Of a DNA stretch of 64,000 bases, positions 8,311 through 17,183 are shown in pieces; positions within the stretch are counted from its first letter, which is position 1; each line of letters begins with the position of its first letter. The notes beneath the pieces are model-generated. The model saw only the letters and a program-made list of their open reading frames with translations, made no database searches and was not told the DNA's origin. The translations under genes and the position numbers were made by a program. Origin of the DNA: Pseudomonas proteolytica (GTDB lineage: Bacteria > Pseudomonadota > Gammaproteobacteria > Pseudomonadales > Pseudomonadaceae); NCBI RefSeq assembly GCF_007858275.1, contig NZ_VFEV01000024.1, positions 34,756 through 98,755 on the forward strand, given 5' to 3'.

Positions 8311-9990
8311 ATGAGCATGCTCAAAGACCCGTCTTCGAAATACCGCGCGTTCCCGACCATTGATATCCCGGACCGTACCTGGCCGTCGAAGACCATCACC
8401 ACCGCGCCGATCTGGTGCAGTTCCGACTTGCGCGACGGCAACCAGTCGTTGATCGAACCGATGGACGCCGTGAAGAAACTGCGTTTCTGGAAAACCCTGG
8501 TCTCGGTGGGCGTGAAAGAGATCGAAGCCTCGTTCCCGGCCGCTTCGCAGACTGACTTCGACTTCGTACGCACCCTGATCGAAGACAACCATATCCCCGA
8601 GGACACCACCATCCAGGTGCTGACCCAGGGCCGTGAAGACTTGATCGCGCGTACTTTCGAATCCCTGCGCGGCGCCAAGAAAGCCATCGTGCACTTGTAC
8701 AACGCCACCTCGCCATCCTTCCGCCGTATCGTGTTCAATCAGGACAAGGACGGGATCAAGGCCATCGCGGTCGACGCCGCCAAGCTCTTCGTCAAGTACG
8801 CCGCCCAGCAGCCGGAAACCCAGTGGACTTTCGAGTACTCGCCAGAGACCTTCAGCGCCACTGAGCTGGAGTTCGCCAAGGAAGTATGTGACGCAGTGAT
8901 CGAGGTGTGGAACCCGACGCCCGAGCACAAGATGATCCTCAACCTGCCGGCTACGGTGGAATGCGCCACGCCGAACATCTATGCCGACCAGATCGAGTGG
9001 TTCGGTCGCCATATCAACCGTCGTGACAGCGTGATCATCAGCCTGCACACCCACAACGACCGTGGCACTGGCGTCGCCGCCACCGAGCTGGGCCTGATGG
9101 CGGGTGCCGACCGTGTCGAAGGTTGCCTGTTCGGCAACGGCGAGCGTACTGGTAACGTCGACCTCGTCACCGTCGCCTTGAACCTCTACACCCAGGGCGT
9201 AAACCCTGAGTTGGACTTCTCCGATATCGACGGCGTGCGCAAAGTGGTCGAGGAGTGCAACCAGATCCCGGTGCACCCACGTCACCCGTATGTGGGCGAT
9301 CTGGTCCACACCGCGTTCTCCGGCTCGCACCAGGATGCAATCCGCAAAGGCTTCGCCCAGCAGAAACCGGATGCCTTGTGGGAAGTGCCGTACTTGCCAA
9401 TCGACCCGGCCGATATTGGCCGCAGCTACGAGGCGGTGATCCGCGTCAACAGCCAGTCGGGCAAGGGCGGTATCGCTTACCTGCTGGAACAGGAATACGG
9501 CATCAGCTTGCCACGCCGCATGCAGATCGAGTTCAGCCAGGTAGTCCAGGCCGAAACCGACCGCGTGGGCCTGGAGATGACCGCCTCGCAGATCCACGCA
9601 TTGCTGCAGCGTGAATACCTGCAAGCCAACACCCCGTACGCGCTGGTCAGCCACCGCTTGCAGGAAGAAAACGGCAACAGCTCGGTAGAAGTTGAAGTCT
9701 CCGGCAAGGGCCAGGGTGAAACCAACCTGCGCTGGCACGGCAAAGGCAACGGCGCGCTGGAAGCGCTGGTGGCCGGCCTGCCGATTGGTGTCGAGATCAT
9801 GGACTACAACGAGCACGCGATCGGCGCAGGTACTAACGCCAAGGCTGCGGCTTACATCGAACTGCGCGTGAACGGCGAGCGTCCGGTGCATGGCGTGGGG
9901 ATTGATGAAAACATCACGACGGCCAGCTTCAAGGCGGTGTTCAGCGCGCTGAACCGCTCGTTGAGCCAGCTGGAAGCGAAAGCGGCGTAA
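8311..9990 (+). CDS. leuA: 2-isopropylmalate synthase
   Basis: Condenses 2-oxoisovalerate with acetyl-CoA, the first committed step of leucine synthesis. The 559-residue form is the long LeuA type. The TIM-barrel HMGL-like domain starts with the metal/substrate motif SSDLRDGNQSLIEPM at about 39-53. The second metal site HTHNDRGTGVAATELGLMAG is near 250. The C-terminal LeuA dimer/regulatory domain occupies roughly residues 440-559 and is where leucine feedback acts. The gene is monocistronic: an unusual leader lies upstream and a strong terminator follows. Confidence 0.96.
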   Translation: MSMLKDPSSKYRAFPTIDIPDRTWPSKTITTAPIWCSSDLRDGNQSLIEPMDAVKKLRFWKTLVSVGVKEIEASFPAASQTDFDFVRTLIEDNHIPEDTTIQVLTQGREDLIARTFESLRGAKKAIVHLYNATSPSFRRIVFNQDKDGIKAIAVDAAKLFVKYAAQQPETQWTFEYSPETFSATELEFAKEVCDAVIEVWNPTPEHKMILNLPATVECATPNIYADQIEWFGRHINRRDSVIISLHTHNDRGTGVAATELGLMAGADRVEGCLFGNGERTGNVDLVTVALNLYTQGVNPELDFSDIDGVRKVVEECNQIPVHPRHPYVGDLVHTAFSGSHQDAIRKGFAQQKPDALWEVPYLPIDPADIGRSYEAVIRVNSQSGKGGIAYLLEQEYGISLPRRMQIEFSQVVQAETDRVGLEMTASQIHALLQREYLQANTPYALVSHRLQEENGNSSVEVEVSGKGQGETNLRWHGKGNGALEALVAGLPIGVEIMDYNEHAIGAGTNAKAAAYIELRVNGERPVHGVGIDENITTASFKAVFSALNRSLSQLEAKAA

Positions 9991-10007
9991 CTGACCGCTG
10001 AAAAGCC

Positions 10008-10042
10008 AAAGGCCCCTGGATGCGAATCCAGGGGCCTTTTTA
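10008..10042 (+). terminator. Rho-independent terminator of leuA
   Basis: AGGCCCCTGGAT, loop GCGA, ATCCAGGGGCCT, then TTTTT. This is a perfect 12-bp stem starting about 20 nt after the leuA stop. Confidence 0.9.
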
Positions 10043-10121
10043 CTTTGGGGCTGGGGCGAGGCTGATGGCCCTATCGCGGCATAGGTATCTACACAACTTT
10101 CAGAAACTGACGAACTCTCCT

Positions 10122-10148
10122 GTGGCGAGCGGGCTTGCCCGCGATAGC
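10122..10148. repeat. Single REP palindrome
   Basis: GTGGCGAGCGGGCTTGCCCG CGATAG matches the GCGGGCAAGCCCGC subtype seen at 3828-3893, here as one unit between leuA and the next gene. No clear inverted partner is present. Confidence 0.65.
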
Positions 10149-10172
10149 TATCCCCCATACACCAAAGATTTA

Positions 10173-10964
10173 TCAGACAAACTGAAAGCTATCGGCATCC
10201 AGGTTCGCCGGAAACCTCTGGCGATACTCCGCCAACTGCGCCGCCTCCAGGCAGACCTGGAACACCCCGTCCGCCTCCCCTGCGCTCAACAGGCTTTCGC
10301 CCTGGAAGTCGAGGACTTGGCTGTCCCCCGTGTAAGCAAACCCCTTGCCGTCCGTTCCTACCCGGTTTACCGCCGCCACATAGCACAAGTTCTCGATGGC
10401 CCGCGCCGGCAACAGGCGGTTCCAGTGCTGGCGCCGTGCCCCCGGCCAATTGGCGGTGTACAACAACAGGTCCGTATCCTGGGCATCACGACTCCACACC
10501 GGGAAGCGCAGGTCGTAGCAGATCAGCGGGCGAATCCGCCAGCCCTTGAGCTCGAACTGCACCTGGCGCTCGCCCGGGGTGTAGTGATTGTGCTCACCCG
10601 CCATGCGAAACAGGTGCCGCTTGTCGTAGTGCAACACCTCGCCATCGGGTCGCGCCCATAACAGGCGGTTGCGGTGACTGCCATCGGCGGCCTGGATAAT
10701 CACGCTGCCGGTAATGACCGAGTTGTACTGCTGCGCCTGGACCTTGAGCCACTCATGGGTCGGGCCGTTTTCGGCTTCGGCCAGGGCTTCGGACTCCATG
10801 GAAAAACCGGTGGTGAACATTTCCGGCAGCACGATCAAGTCGGCGCCCCTGGCTTGCTCCAGCAGCAACTCGAAATGCTCCAGGTTGGCCTGGCGGTCAT
10901 GCCAGGCCAGGGTGGTCTGAACCAGGGCGATGTTCAGATCGGGTAACGCACTCAGATCACGCAT
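10173..10964 (-). CDS. Carbon-nitrogen hydrolase, omega-amidase type
   Basis: A 263-residue nitrilase-superfamily enzyme resembling YafV/omega-amidase, which hydrolyses 2-oxoglutaramate or 2-oxosuccinamate. The catalytic triad is visible: Glu in VLPEMFTTGFS, Lys in HYDKRHLFRM and Cys in LICYDLRFPVW. The start MRDLSALPDLNIALVQ fits the family. The frame is open further upstream but inside the next gene. It overlaps the aminotransferase gene by 13 nt. The pair suggests that the glutamine-dependent transamination product is pulled forward by the amidase, as proposed for methionine salvage. Confidence 0.88.
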   Translation of the reverse strand: MRDLSALPDLNIALVQTTLAWHDRQANLEHFELLLEQARGADLIVLPEMFTTGFSMESEALAEAENGPTHEWLKVQAQQYNSVITGSVIIQAADGSHRNRLLWARPDGEVLHYDKRHLFRMAGEHNHYTPGERQVQFELKGWRIRPLICYDLRFPVWSRDAQDTDLLLYTANWPGARRQHWNRLLPARAIENLCYVAAVNRVGTDGKGFAYTGDSQVLDFQGESLLSAGEADGVFQVCLEAAQLAEYRQRFPANLDADSFQFV

Positions 10965-12100
10965 AGTTTCTCGGCTGCTTGGCGCAGCGTCTCCTCGCGT
11001 TTGGCAAAGCACAGGCGCACCAGGCGCTGGCCTTGGGGTGGGGTCTGGTAGAACACCGAGACCGGAATCGTCGCCACGCCATGTTCGCGGGTCATCCACA
11101 GCGACATGGCCACGTCATCCAGGTCCGGGCGAATCTGTGAGTAATCCACCAGTTGAAAGTAAGTACCGGCCACCCGCGTGAAACTGAAACGCGAGGGGGC
11201 CAGCAGATCGCAGAACAGGTCACGCTTGGCCTGGTAAAAAGCCGGTAGCTCCTCGACGTGTTCAGGGTGCTCGGCCATAAAGTCGGCCAGGGCGAACTGC
11301 AACGGCGTCACGCCGCAGAAGCTGACGTATTGATGCACCTTGCGCAGTTCGGCGCTCAAGGCCGCAGGCGCAACCACGTAACCGGTTTTCCAGCCGGTGA
11401 CGTGGTAGGTTTTGCCAAAAGAGCTGACCACGAACGCACGCTGATACAGCTCCTCGTGGGCCAGGACGCTGACGTGGGGCACGCCATCGAATACCAGGTG
11501 TTCGTAGACCTCATCGCTGACCAGATAGATATCGCGGTCACGGATCAGCTCGGCCAACTGGTCCAGCTCGGCACGGCTGATCAGGGCACCGCTGGGGTTG
11601 TGCGGGGTGTTGAGGATGATCATGCGCGTGCGCGGTGATAGCGCGGCCTTGATCTGCTCGAAATCCAGGCTGAAGTCCGCCAGCCCCAATGGCACATGCA
11701 CACAACGACCGCCGGCCAACTCCACAGAGGGCTCGTAGCTGTCGTAGCACGGGTCGAAGACGATGACTTCATCACCGCTGCGGATCACCGCCTGGATCGC
11801 ACAGAAGATCGCCTGGGTGGCGCCGGGGGTGATGGTCACCTCGCTGTCGGGATCAACCTGCACGCCGTAGCTGCGGGCGACCTTGGCCGCCACTTGCTGG
11901 CGCAGGGCCGGTAGACCGGTCATTGGCGCGTATTGGTTATGACCGTTGGCAACATGTTTGCCCACCGCGTCGAGCAAGGCCTGGGGGCCGTTGAAATCGG
12001 GGAAGCCCTGGGACAGGTTCAGCGCGCCGGTTTGCGCAGCGAGTTGCGACATGGTGGTGAAGATGGTGGTGCCGACGTTTGGCAGCTTGCTGGTGATCAT
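10952..12100 (-). CDS. PLP-dependent aminotransferase, methionine/glutamine type
   Basis: A 382-residue class I/II aminotransferase like YbdL and glutamine transaminase K, which transfers an amino group from glutamine or methionine to 2-oxo acids. Features are NLSQGFPDF at the N-terminus, the cofactor-binding ITPGATQAIFCAIQA, the NTPHNPSGA motif, the PLP lysine in SSFGKTYHVTGWKTGY, and a C-terminal arginine in VRLCFAKREE. The start MITSKLPNVGTTIF is chosen by family length. The gene is translationally coupled to the downstream omega-amidase. Confidence 0.9.
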   Translation of the reverse strand: MITSKLPNVGTTIFTTMSQLAAQTGALNLSQGFPDFNGPQALLDAVGKHVANGHNQYAPMTGLPALRQQVAAKVARSYGVQVDPDSEVTITPGATQAIFCAIQAVIRSGDEVIVFDPCYDSYEPSVELAGGRCVHVPLGLADFSLDFEQIKAALSPRTRMIILNTPHNPSGALISRAELDQLAELIRDRDIYLVSDEVYEHLVFDGVPHVSVLAHEELYQRAFVVSSFGKTYHVTGWKTGYVVAPAALSAELRKVHQYVSFCGVTPLQFALADFMAEHPEHVEELPAFYQAKRDLFCDLLAPSRFSFTRVAGTYFQLVDYSQIRPDLDDVAMSLWMTREHGVATIPVSVFYQTPPQGQRLVRLCFAKREETLRQAAEKLCVI

Positions 12101-12168
12101 TCGGTGGGCCCCTGACGGTGAGTTACAAGTTGTAAGCTGCAAGCGCCGAGGGGTCAATCGTGGGGCAC

Positions 12169-12196
12169 AAAAAAGGGCTCGTTCAGAGCCCTTTTT
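12169..12196 (-). terminator. Terminator downstream of der
   Basis: AAAAGGGCTC, loop, GAGCCCTTTT forms a 10-bp stem. On the minus strand it ends in a T-run. It separates der from the aminotransferase/omega-amidase pair. Because of the flanking A and T tracts it could act in both directions. Confidence 0.8.
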
Positions 12197-12269
12197 GGGT
12201 AACGCCTAACTGGTATAGGTACTGGCTTGCCTGGGTAGCGGTGGGTCAGTCAGCAAGTTGGTGTCTGAT

Positions 12270-12298
12270 CTATCGCTATCGCGGGCAAGCCCGCACAC
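12270..12298. repeat. Single REP palindrome
   Basis: CTATCGCGGGCAAGCCCGCA is a lone unit of the GCGGGCAAGCCCGC subtype, between the der stop codon and its terminator. Confidence 0.6.
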
Positions 12299-12315
12299 AC
12301 AAGCCAGCCCCACAG

Positions 12316-13785
12316 TCAGCGGCGGTCTTTACGCTTTTTGTCAGCCTTCTTGTTGTGGCTCATCAAGCGACGTTTCTTGTTCACTTGGCGGTCAGTCAGG
12401 CTGTTCTTGTTGCCTTCGTACGGGTTCTCGCCACCTTTGAACTCGATGCGGATCGGCGTACCGACCAGCTTCAAGACACGACGGTAGGTGTTTTCCAGGT
12501 AGCGCACGTAGGACTTAGGCACCTTCTCGATCTGGTTACCGTGGATCACGATAATCGGCGGGTTGGCACCACCCAAGTGGGCGTAACGCAGCTTGATCCG
12601 GCGGTTGTTGACCATCGGCGGCGCGTGCTCGCCAACTGCATCCTCAAGTATCTGGGTCAGGCGGTTGGTCGGCCAGCGGGTGACCGCAGACTTGAACGAG
12701 TTCTGTACCGAGGCGTAGAGGTTGCCCACGCCGGTGCCGTGCAGCGCCGAGATAAAGTGGATGTCGGCGAAGTCGACGAAGAACAACCGGCGTTGCAGCT
12801 CGACCTTGACGAAGTCACGCTCGCTCGGGGTCATGCCGTCCCATTTGTTGATCGCGATCACCAATGCCCGACCGGCCTCCAGGGCAAAGCCCAGCAGGTT
12901 GAGGTCGTGGTCGACCACGCCTTCGCGGGCGTCCATGACGAAGATCACCACGTTGGCGTCTTTGATCGCCTGCAGGGTTTTCACCACCGAGAACTTTTCG
13001 ACTTCCTCGTGGATCTTGCCGCGCTTGCGCACACCGGCGGTGTCGATCAGCGTGTACTTCTCGTCGTTGCGTTCGAACGGGATGTAGATGCTGTCACGGG
13101 TGGTGCCGGGCTGGTCATAGACGATTACCCGGTCTTCACCGAGCATGCGGTTGACCAGGGTCGACTTGCCGACGTTCGGACGGCCAATGATGGCGATCTT
13201 GATGCCGTCTTTTTCGCTTGGGCCAGGAATGCGCTTGGCTTCCTCACCTTCGGCAACGAGCTCTTCTTCGCCTTCAACTTCGTCGGCGTCATCCTTGGGG
13301 AAGTCGCGCAGGGCGATTTCCAGCATCTGGGTGATGCCGCGACCATGGGCACCGGCGACCGGGATCGCGTCACCCAGGCCCATCGGGCTGAATTCGGCGC
13401 GGGCCGCCTCAGGATCGATGTTGTCGATCTTGTTGGCGATCAGATAGGAACGCTTGTTGCGCTTGCGCAGGTGCTCGCCGATCATCTGGTCGGCAGCGGT
13501 GTAGCCCGCACGGGCATCCACCAGGAACAACACGACATCGGCTTCTTCAATGGCCAGCAGCGACTGCTCGGCCATCTTTTCGTCCATGCCATGCTCGTCA
13601 CCGGAGATACCTCCGGTGTCGACAATAATGTAGGAGCGCCCTTGCCACTTTGCCTCACCGTATTGGCGATCACGGGTCAGACCGGACAAGTCGCCGACGA
13701 TGGCGTCGCGAGTCCTGGTCAGGCGGTTGAACAAGGTGGACTTGCCGACGTTAGGTCGGCCCACCAGGGCGATTACGGGAACCAT
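12316..13785 (-). CDS. der: Ribosome-associated double GTPase Der (EngA)
   Basis: Essential GTPase for 50S subunit assembly, with two tandem G domains and a C-terminal KH-like domain. The 489-residue product starts MVPVIALVGRPNVGKSTLFN. The second P-loop IIGRPNVGKSTLVN is near residue 205. Switch elements DTGG and DTAG and base-recognition NKID and NKWD are intact. The C-terminus is very basic (KKRRLMSHNKKADKKRKDRR). It ends the minus-strand run bamB-der and is followed by its own terminator. Confidence 0.96.
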   Translation of the reverse strand: MVPVIALVGRPNVGKSTLFNRLTRTRDAIVGDLSGLTRDRQYGEAKWQGRSYIIVDTGGISGDEHGMDEKMAEQSLLAIEEADVVLFLVDARAGYTAADQMIGEHLRKRNKRSYLIANKIDNIDPEAARAEFSPMGLGDAIPVAGAHGRGITQMLEIALRDFPKDDADEVEGEEELVAEGEEAKRIPGPSEKDGIKIAIIGRPNVGKSTLVNRMLGEDRVIVYDQPGTTRDSIYIPFERNDEKYTLIDTAGVRKRGKIHEEVEKFSVVKTLQAIKDANVVIFVMDAREGVVDHDLNLLGFALEAGRALVIAINKWDGMTPSERDFVKVELQRRLFFVDFADIHFISALHGTGVGNLYASVQNSFKSAVTRWPTNRLTQILEDAVGEHAPPMVNNRRIKLRYAHLGGANPPIIVIHGNQIEKVPKSYVRYLENTYRRVLKLVGTPIRIEFKGGENPYEGNKNSLTDRQVNKKRRLMSHNKKADKKRKDRR

Positions 13786-13814
13786 GCGGCTCTCCACTGC
13801 GTTATTTCAGAAAA

Positions 13815-13841
13815 TACAAAAGCCGCTGCAAGGCAGCGGCT
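13815..13841 (-). terminator. Probable terminator or attenuator between bamB and der
   Basis: AGCCGCTG and CAGCGGCT pair perfectly and, on the minus strand, are followed by TTTTGTATTTT. It lies about 30 nt ahead of the der start. It could reduce read-through from bamB into der. Confidence 0.55.
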
Positions 13842-13893
13842 GGTGCTCGGGGCGGCATTTGAAATGCCACATGCCCTGCTCTGCCCCCGCTAC

Positions 13894-13993
13894 TGTAGGA
13901 GCGAGCTTGCTCGCGAAAAACCCGAGGACGACGCGTTTATCCAGAAAACCCGCGTTATCGTTGACGTCCTTCGCGAGCAAGCTCGCTCCTACA
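13894..13993. repeat. REPIN (inverted REP pair)
   Basis: TGTAGGAGCGAGCTTGCTCG at the left is matched by inverted GCGAGCAAGCTCGCTCCTAC at the right. Length and much of the inner sequence match the element at 3155-3254, which supports recent mobility of one REPIN type. It lies in the bamB-der gap. Confidence 0.88.
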
Positions 13994-14043
13994 GCAACAG
14001 GTATTGAAGTAGGGCCGCCTGGGGGTTACCCCAAGCATAGTTC

Positions 14044-15195
14044 TTACTTGATGGTCAGGGCTTCCAGCTTGCCGCTGTTACCAAACACATAAAGCATGTT
14101 GCCTACCACCAGCGGACGCGCACGCAGGCCGTCGCTGTCGATACGTTCACGGCCGACAAAGCGCCCGTCCACCTGGCTCAGCAGGTGCAGGTAACCTTCC
14201 AGGTCGCCTACCGCTACATAGCTGGAGAACACTTCCGGCGCCGACAGTTGACGGCGAGCCAGCGAGTCGTTGCTCCACAGGGCTGTGGTGGAACGCTCGT
14301 CGACGCTTTCAACGGTACCGGATGCCAGGCTCACGTAGACGCTGCCAAACCCTTGGGCGACACCGGCGTAGCTGGAGGCATCACGCTGCCAGAGAACACG
14401 GCCGCTTTGCAGGTCCAGCGCCGCCACGCGGCCCTGGTAAGTGGCGACGTACAGGGTTTCACCCGACAGCAGCAAGCCACCGTCGATGTCCACGACACGG
14501 TCCAACTCGGAGCGACCTTGCGGAATGGCGACCCGCGATTCCCAGGCCGGCACGCCGTTCTGGGTATCCAGGGCGACCACTTTACCGGTCGAAAGACCTG
14601 CCAGCGCCAGGTTATTGGTCACAACCGGACCACTGGTACCGCGCAATGTCAGCACCGCCGGGGTGCTGTCGTACAGCCAGCGCTGCTCACCGGTGTTGGC
14701 GTCAAGGCCGATGACACGGTCATCCTGGGTTTGCACCACGACGATATCGCCATTGGTGGCAGGCGGTGCGAGCACTTCACTGGTCACGCGAGCGCGCCAT
14801 TTCTCTTCACCGGTGCTCGAATCCAGGGCAACGACTTCGCCTTTCAGCGTGCCGATCATCACCATGCCGTAACCCACGCCAACGGCGCCGGAAACCGGCA
14901 GTTCGAGATCTTTCTTCCACTTGACGTCGCCGTTCATGCGGTCCATGGAGATCACGACACCATTCACGTCAGCGGCCACAATGTTGTCACCGTCGATTGC
15001 CGGTACCAACATGTTGTAGGTATCACCCTGGCCGTCACCGATGGAGCGGCTCCACTGCTTTTGCAGGACCACTTCTTCCTTGAAGCTGGTCAGCTCGGCC
15101 GGAGGCAGTTCTTTTTTGCTGTTGCTGCTGCAACCCGCGGCCAAAACGGCCAGAGCCAGCAATGCTGCATGTTTCCAACGGATCACGTCACGCAT
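14044..15195 (-). CDS. bamB: Outer membrane protein assembly factor BamB
   Basis: Lipoprotein subunit of the BAM complex that inserts beta-barrel proteins into the outer membrane. The 383-residue product begins MRDVIRWKHAALLALAVLAAGCSS, a signal peptide with lipobox LAAGC. The rest is PQQ-like beta-propeller repeats (DGDVKWK, TGEEKWRARV, TGEQRWLYD, NGVPAWESRV, SGRVLWQRD). It overlaps the end of the upstream yfgM-like gene by 8 nt. Confidence 0.95.
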   Translation of the reverse strand: MRDVIRWKHAALLALAVLAAGCSSNSKKELPPAELTSFKEEVVLQKQWSRSIGDGQGDTYNMLVPAIDGDNIVAADVNGVVISMDRMNGDVKWKKDLELPVSGAVGVGYGMVMIGTLKGEVVALDSSTGEEKWRARVTSEVLAPPATNGDIVVVQTQDDRVIGLDANTGEQRWLYDSTPAVLTLRGTSGPVVTNNLALAGLSTGKVVALDTQNGVPAWESRVAIPQGRSELDRVVDIDGGLLLSGETLYVATYQGRVAALDLQSGRVLWQRDASSYAGVAQGFGSVYVSLASGTVESVDERSTTALWSNDSLARRQLSAPEVFSSYVAVGDLEGYLHLLSQVDGRFVGRERIDSDGLRARPLVVGNMLYVFGNSGKLEALTIK

Positions 15196-15829
15196 CCCCT
15201 TTGGCCAAGTCGTCCAGCTTGATTTGTAAGCCACCGACCGCTGCTTCATCAGACAGCGCAGCCTTGGCTTTTTGGTACGCAGCATTGGCTTCGTCGGTAC
15301 GACCCAATTGGACCAGCAGGTCCCCCTTGAGCTCTTCGCGAGTGGCTACAAATGCCTTGTCAGCATCGCCGTCGAGCAGTTTCAGTGCTTCGTCGGCCTT
15401 GTTCTGTGCAGCCAGGACCTGGGCCAGGCGCTGACGTGCGATTTCACCCAGGGTCGGGTTGCTCGGCTTGTCGGCGATGGCTTTGAGTTCGGAGGCTGCG
15501 TCATCCAGCTTGCCGGTATCAACCGCGACTTTCGCGACGAACAGGCTGCCGTATTGGGCGTAGGTGCTACCGCCAAATTCGTTTTTCAGCTTGCCGGCCA
15601 GGTCCGCCACTTGGGCAGGATCAGGCTTGCCAGTAGGGGTCAGCGTGGTTTCCAGCAGTTGCTGATAGAGCATCGAGGCGCCTTGCGACTGATTGCTCTG
15701 ATACTTCTGGAACGCCTGCCAACCGAACACCACCACCAGCGCCAACAGGCCGCCAGTTACCAGGGGTTTGCCGTTACGCTGCCACCAGTCTTTGAACTCG
15801 GCCAGCTGATCATCTTCAGTACTCGACAC
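15188..15829 (-). CDS. yfgM: YfgM-like ancillary translocon/TPR membrane protein
   Basis: A 213-residue inner-membrane protein with one transmembrane helix near residues 23-40 (PLVTGGLLALVVVFGWQAF) and a periplasmic tetratricopeptide domain. YfgM associates with SecYEG and periplasmic chaperones. The N-terminal EFKDWWQRNGKPL and the position between hisS and bamB are conserved in gamma-proteobacteria. Confidence 0.88.
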   Translation of the reverse strand: MSSTEDDQLAEFKDWWQRNGKPLVTGGLLALVVVFGWQAFQKYQSNQSQGASMLYQQLLETTLTPTGKPDPAQVADLAGKLKNEFGGSTYAQYGSLFVAKVAVDTGKLDDAASELKAIADKPSNPTLGEIARQRLAQVLAAQNKADEALKLLDGDADKAFVATREELKGDLLVQLGRTDEANAAYQKAKAALSDEAAVGGLQIKLDDLAKGDA

Positions 15830-15870
15830 CCCAATACTCCTTAATCGCTAAATTCGGCTGTTTGACAGCT

Positions 15871-17160
15871 TCAACCCTGCACGATGCAGGTGGCCAAGTG
15901 CGCGGCAAGCGCATCAAAGGCAATGCTTTGTTGTTCGCCCTGGCCACGCAGGGGTTTGACACTTACTACTTGCTGGGCCAGTTCATCGTCGCCCAGGATC
16001 AGCGCGTACAACGCGCCACTCTTGTCGGCTTTCTTGAATTGGCTCTTGAAGCTGCCAGCGCCGGCGTTGACCTGCAGGCGCAGGCTCGGCAGTTGGTCGC
16101 GCAACTGTTCGCTCAAGGCCAGGCCAGCCAGTTCGGCCGCCTCGCCAAAGGCGCACAGGTAAACGTCCACCTGACGGGAAATTTCTTCGGGGATCTGCTC
16201 CAGGGTTTCCAGCAGCAGGATCAGCCGCTCGATGCCCATGGCAAAGCCCACGCCCGTAGTCGGCTTGCCGCCCATCTGCTCGACCAGGCCGTCGTAGCGA
16301 CCACCGGCACACACGGTGCCCTGGGCGCCGAGCTTATCGGTGACCCACTCGAACACGGTCTTGCTGTAGTAATCAAGGCCACGCACCAACTTGGGGTTGA
16401 TCACGTAGGGAATACCGGCCGCATCCAGGCGAGCCTTGAGGCCCTCGAAATGCGTGCGGGATTCATCGTCCAGGTAGTCGGCCATTTTCGGCGCGTCGAC
16501 CAGCACGGCCTGGGTGTCGGCGTTCTTGGTATCGAGGACGCGCAACGGGTTGGTCTTCAGGCGACGCTGGCTGTCTTCATCGAGCTTGTCCAGGTGGGCC
16601 GACAGGTACTCGACCAGGGCTTCGCGGTAGCGGCCACGGGATTCGCTGGTGCCCAGGCTGTTGAGTTCGAGCTTGACCGCGTCGCGAATGCCCAACTGGC
16701 CCCACAGACGCCAGGTCAGCACGATCAGCTCGGCATCGATATCCGGGCCATCGAGGTTGAAGACTTCGCAACCGATCTGGTGAAACTGGCGATAACGGCC
16801 TTTTTGCGGGCGTTCGTGACGGAACATCGGGCCGATGTACCACAGCTTCTGAGTCTGCCCACCACCGGTGATGCCATGTTCAAGCACGGCGCGCACGCAC
16901 GCAGCGGTACCTTCCGGACGCAGGGTCAGGGAGTCGCCGTTGCGGTCCTCGAAGGTGTACATCTCTTTTTCGACGATGTCGGTCACTTCACCGATGGAGC
17001 GCTTGAACAGCTCGGTGAACTCGACGATTGGCATGCGGATCTGCTTGTAACCGTAGTTATCCAGCAGGCGCGCGACCGTGCTCTCGAAATAGCGCCACAG
17101 GGGCGTCTGTTCGGGCAGGATGTCGTTCATGCCACGGATGGCTTGCAGAGACTTGCTCAC
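15871..17160 (-). CDS. hisS: Histidyl-tRNA synthetase
   Basis: Class II aminoacyl-tRNA synthetase charging tRNA-His. At 429 residues it is full length. The N-terminus MSKSLQAIRGMNDILPEQTPLW is diagnostic. Motif 2 (FRHERPQKGRYRQFHQIGCEV), the histidine-A loop (LVRGLDYYSKTVFEW), motif 3 (GVGFAMGIERLILLL) and the C-terminal anticodon-binding domain can be followed. It sits between ispG and yfgM. Confidence 0.97.
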   Translation of the reverse strand: MSKSLQAIRGMNDILPEQTPLWRYFESTVARLLDNYGYKQIRMPIVEFTELFKRSIGEVTDIVEKEMYTFEDRNGDSLTLRPEGTAACVRAVLEHGITGGGQTQKLWYIGPMFRHERPQKGRYRQFHQIGCEVFNLDGPDIDAELIVLTWRLWGQLGIRDAVKLELNSLGTSESRGRYREALVEYLSAHLDKLDEDSQRRLKTNPLRVLDTKNADTQAVLVDAPKMADYLDDESRTHFEGLKARLDAAGIPYVINPKLVRGLDYYSKTVFEWVTDKLGAQGTVCAGGRYDGLVEQMGGKPTTGVGFAMGIERLILLLETLEQIPEEISRQVDVYLCAFGEAAELAGLALSEQLRDQLPSLRLQVNAGAGSFKSQFKKADKSGALYALILGDDELAQQVVSVKPLRGQGEQQSIAFDALAAHLATCIVQG

Positions 17161-17183
17161 ATCAAATCCTTAAATTCGTTCAA

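Noticed and set aside
12160..14007. 615-codon plus-strand frame opposite der
   Set aside because: Antisense to a clear Der GTPase and rich in His/Gln/Val, the usual composition of such shadows.
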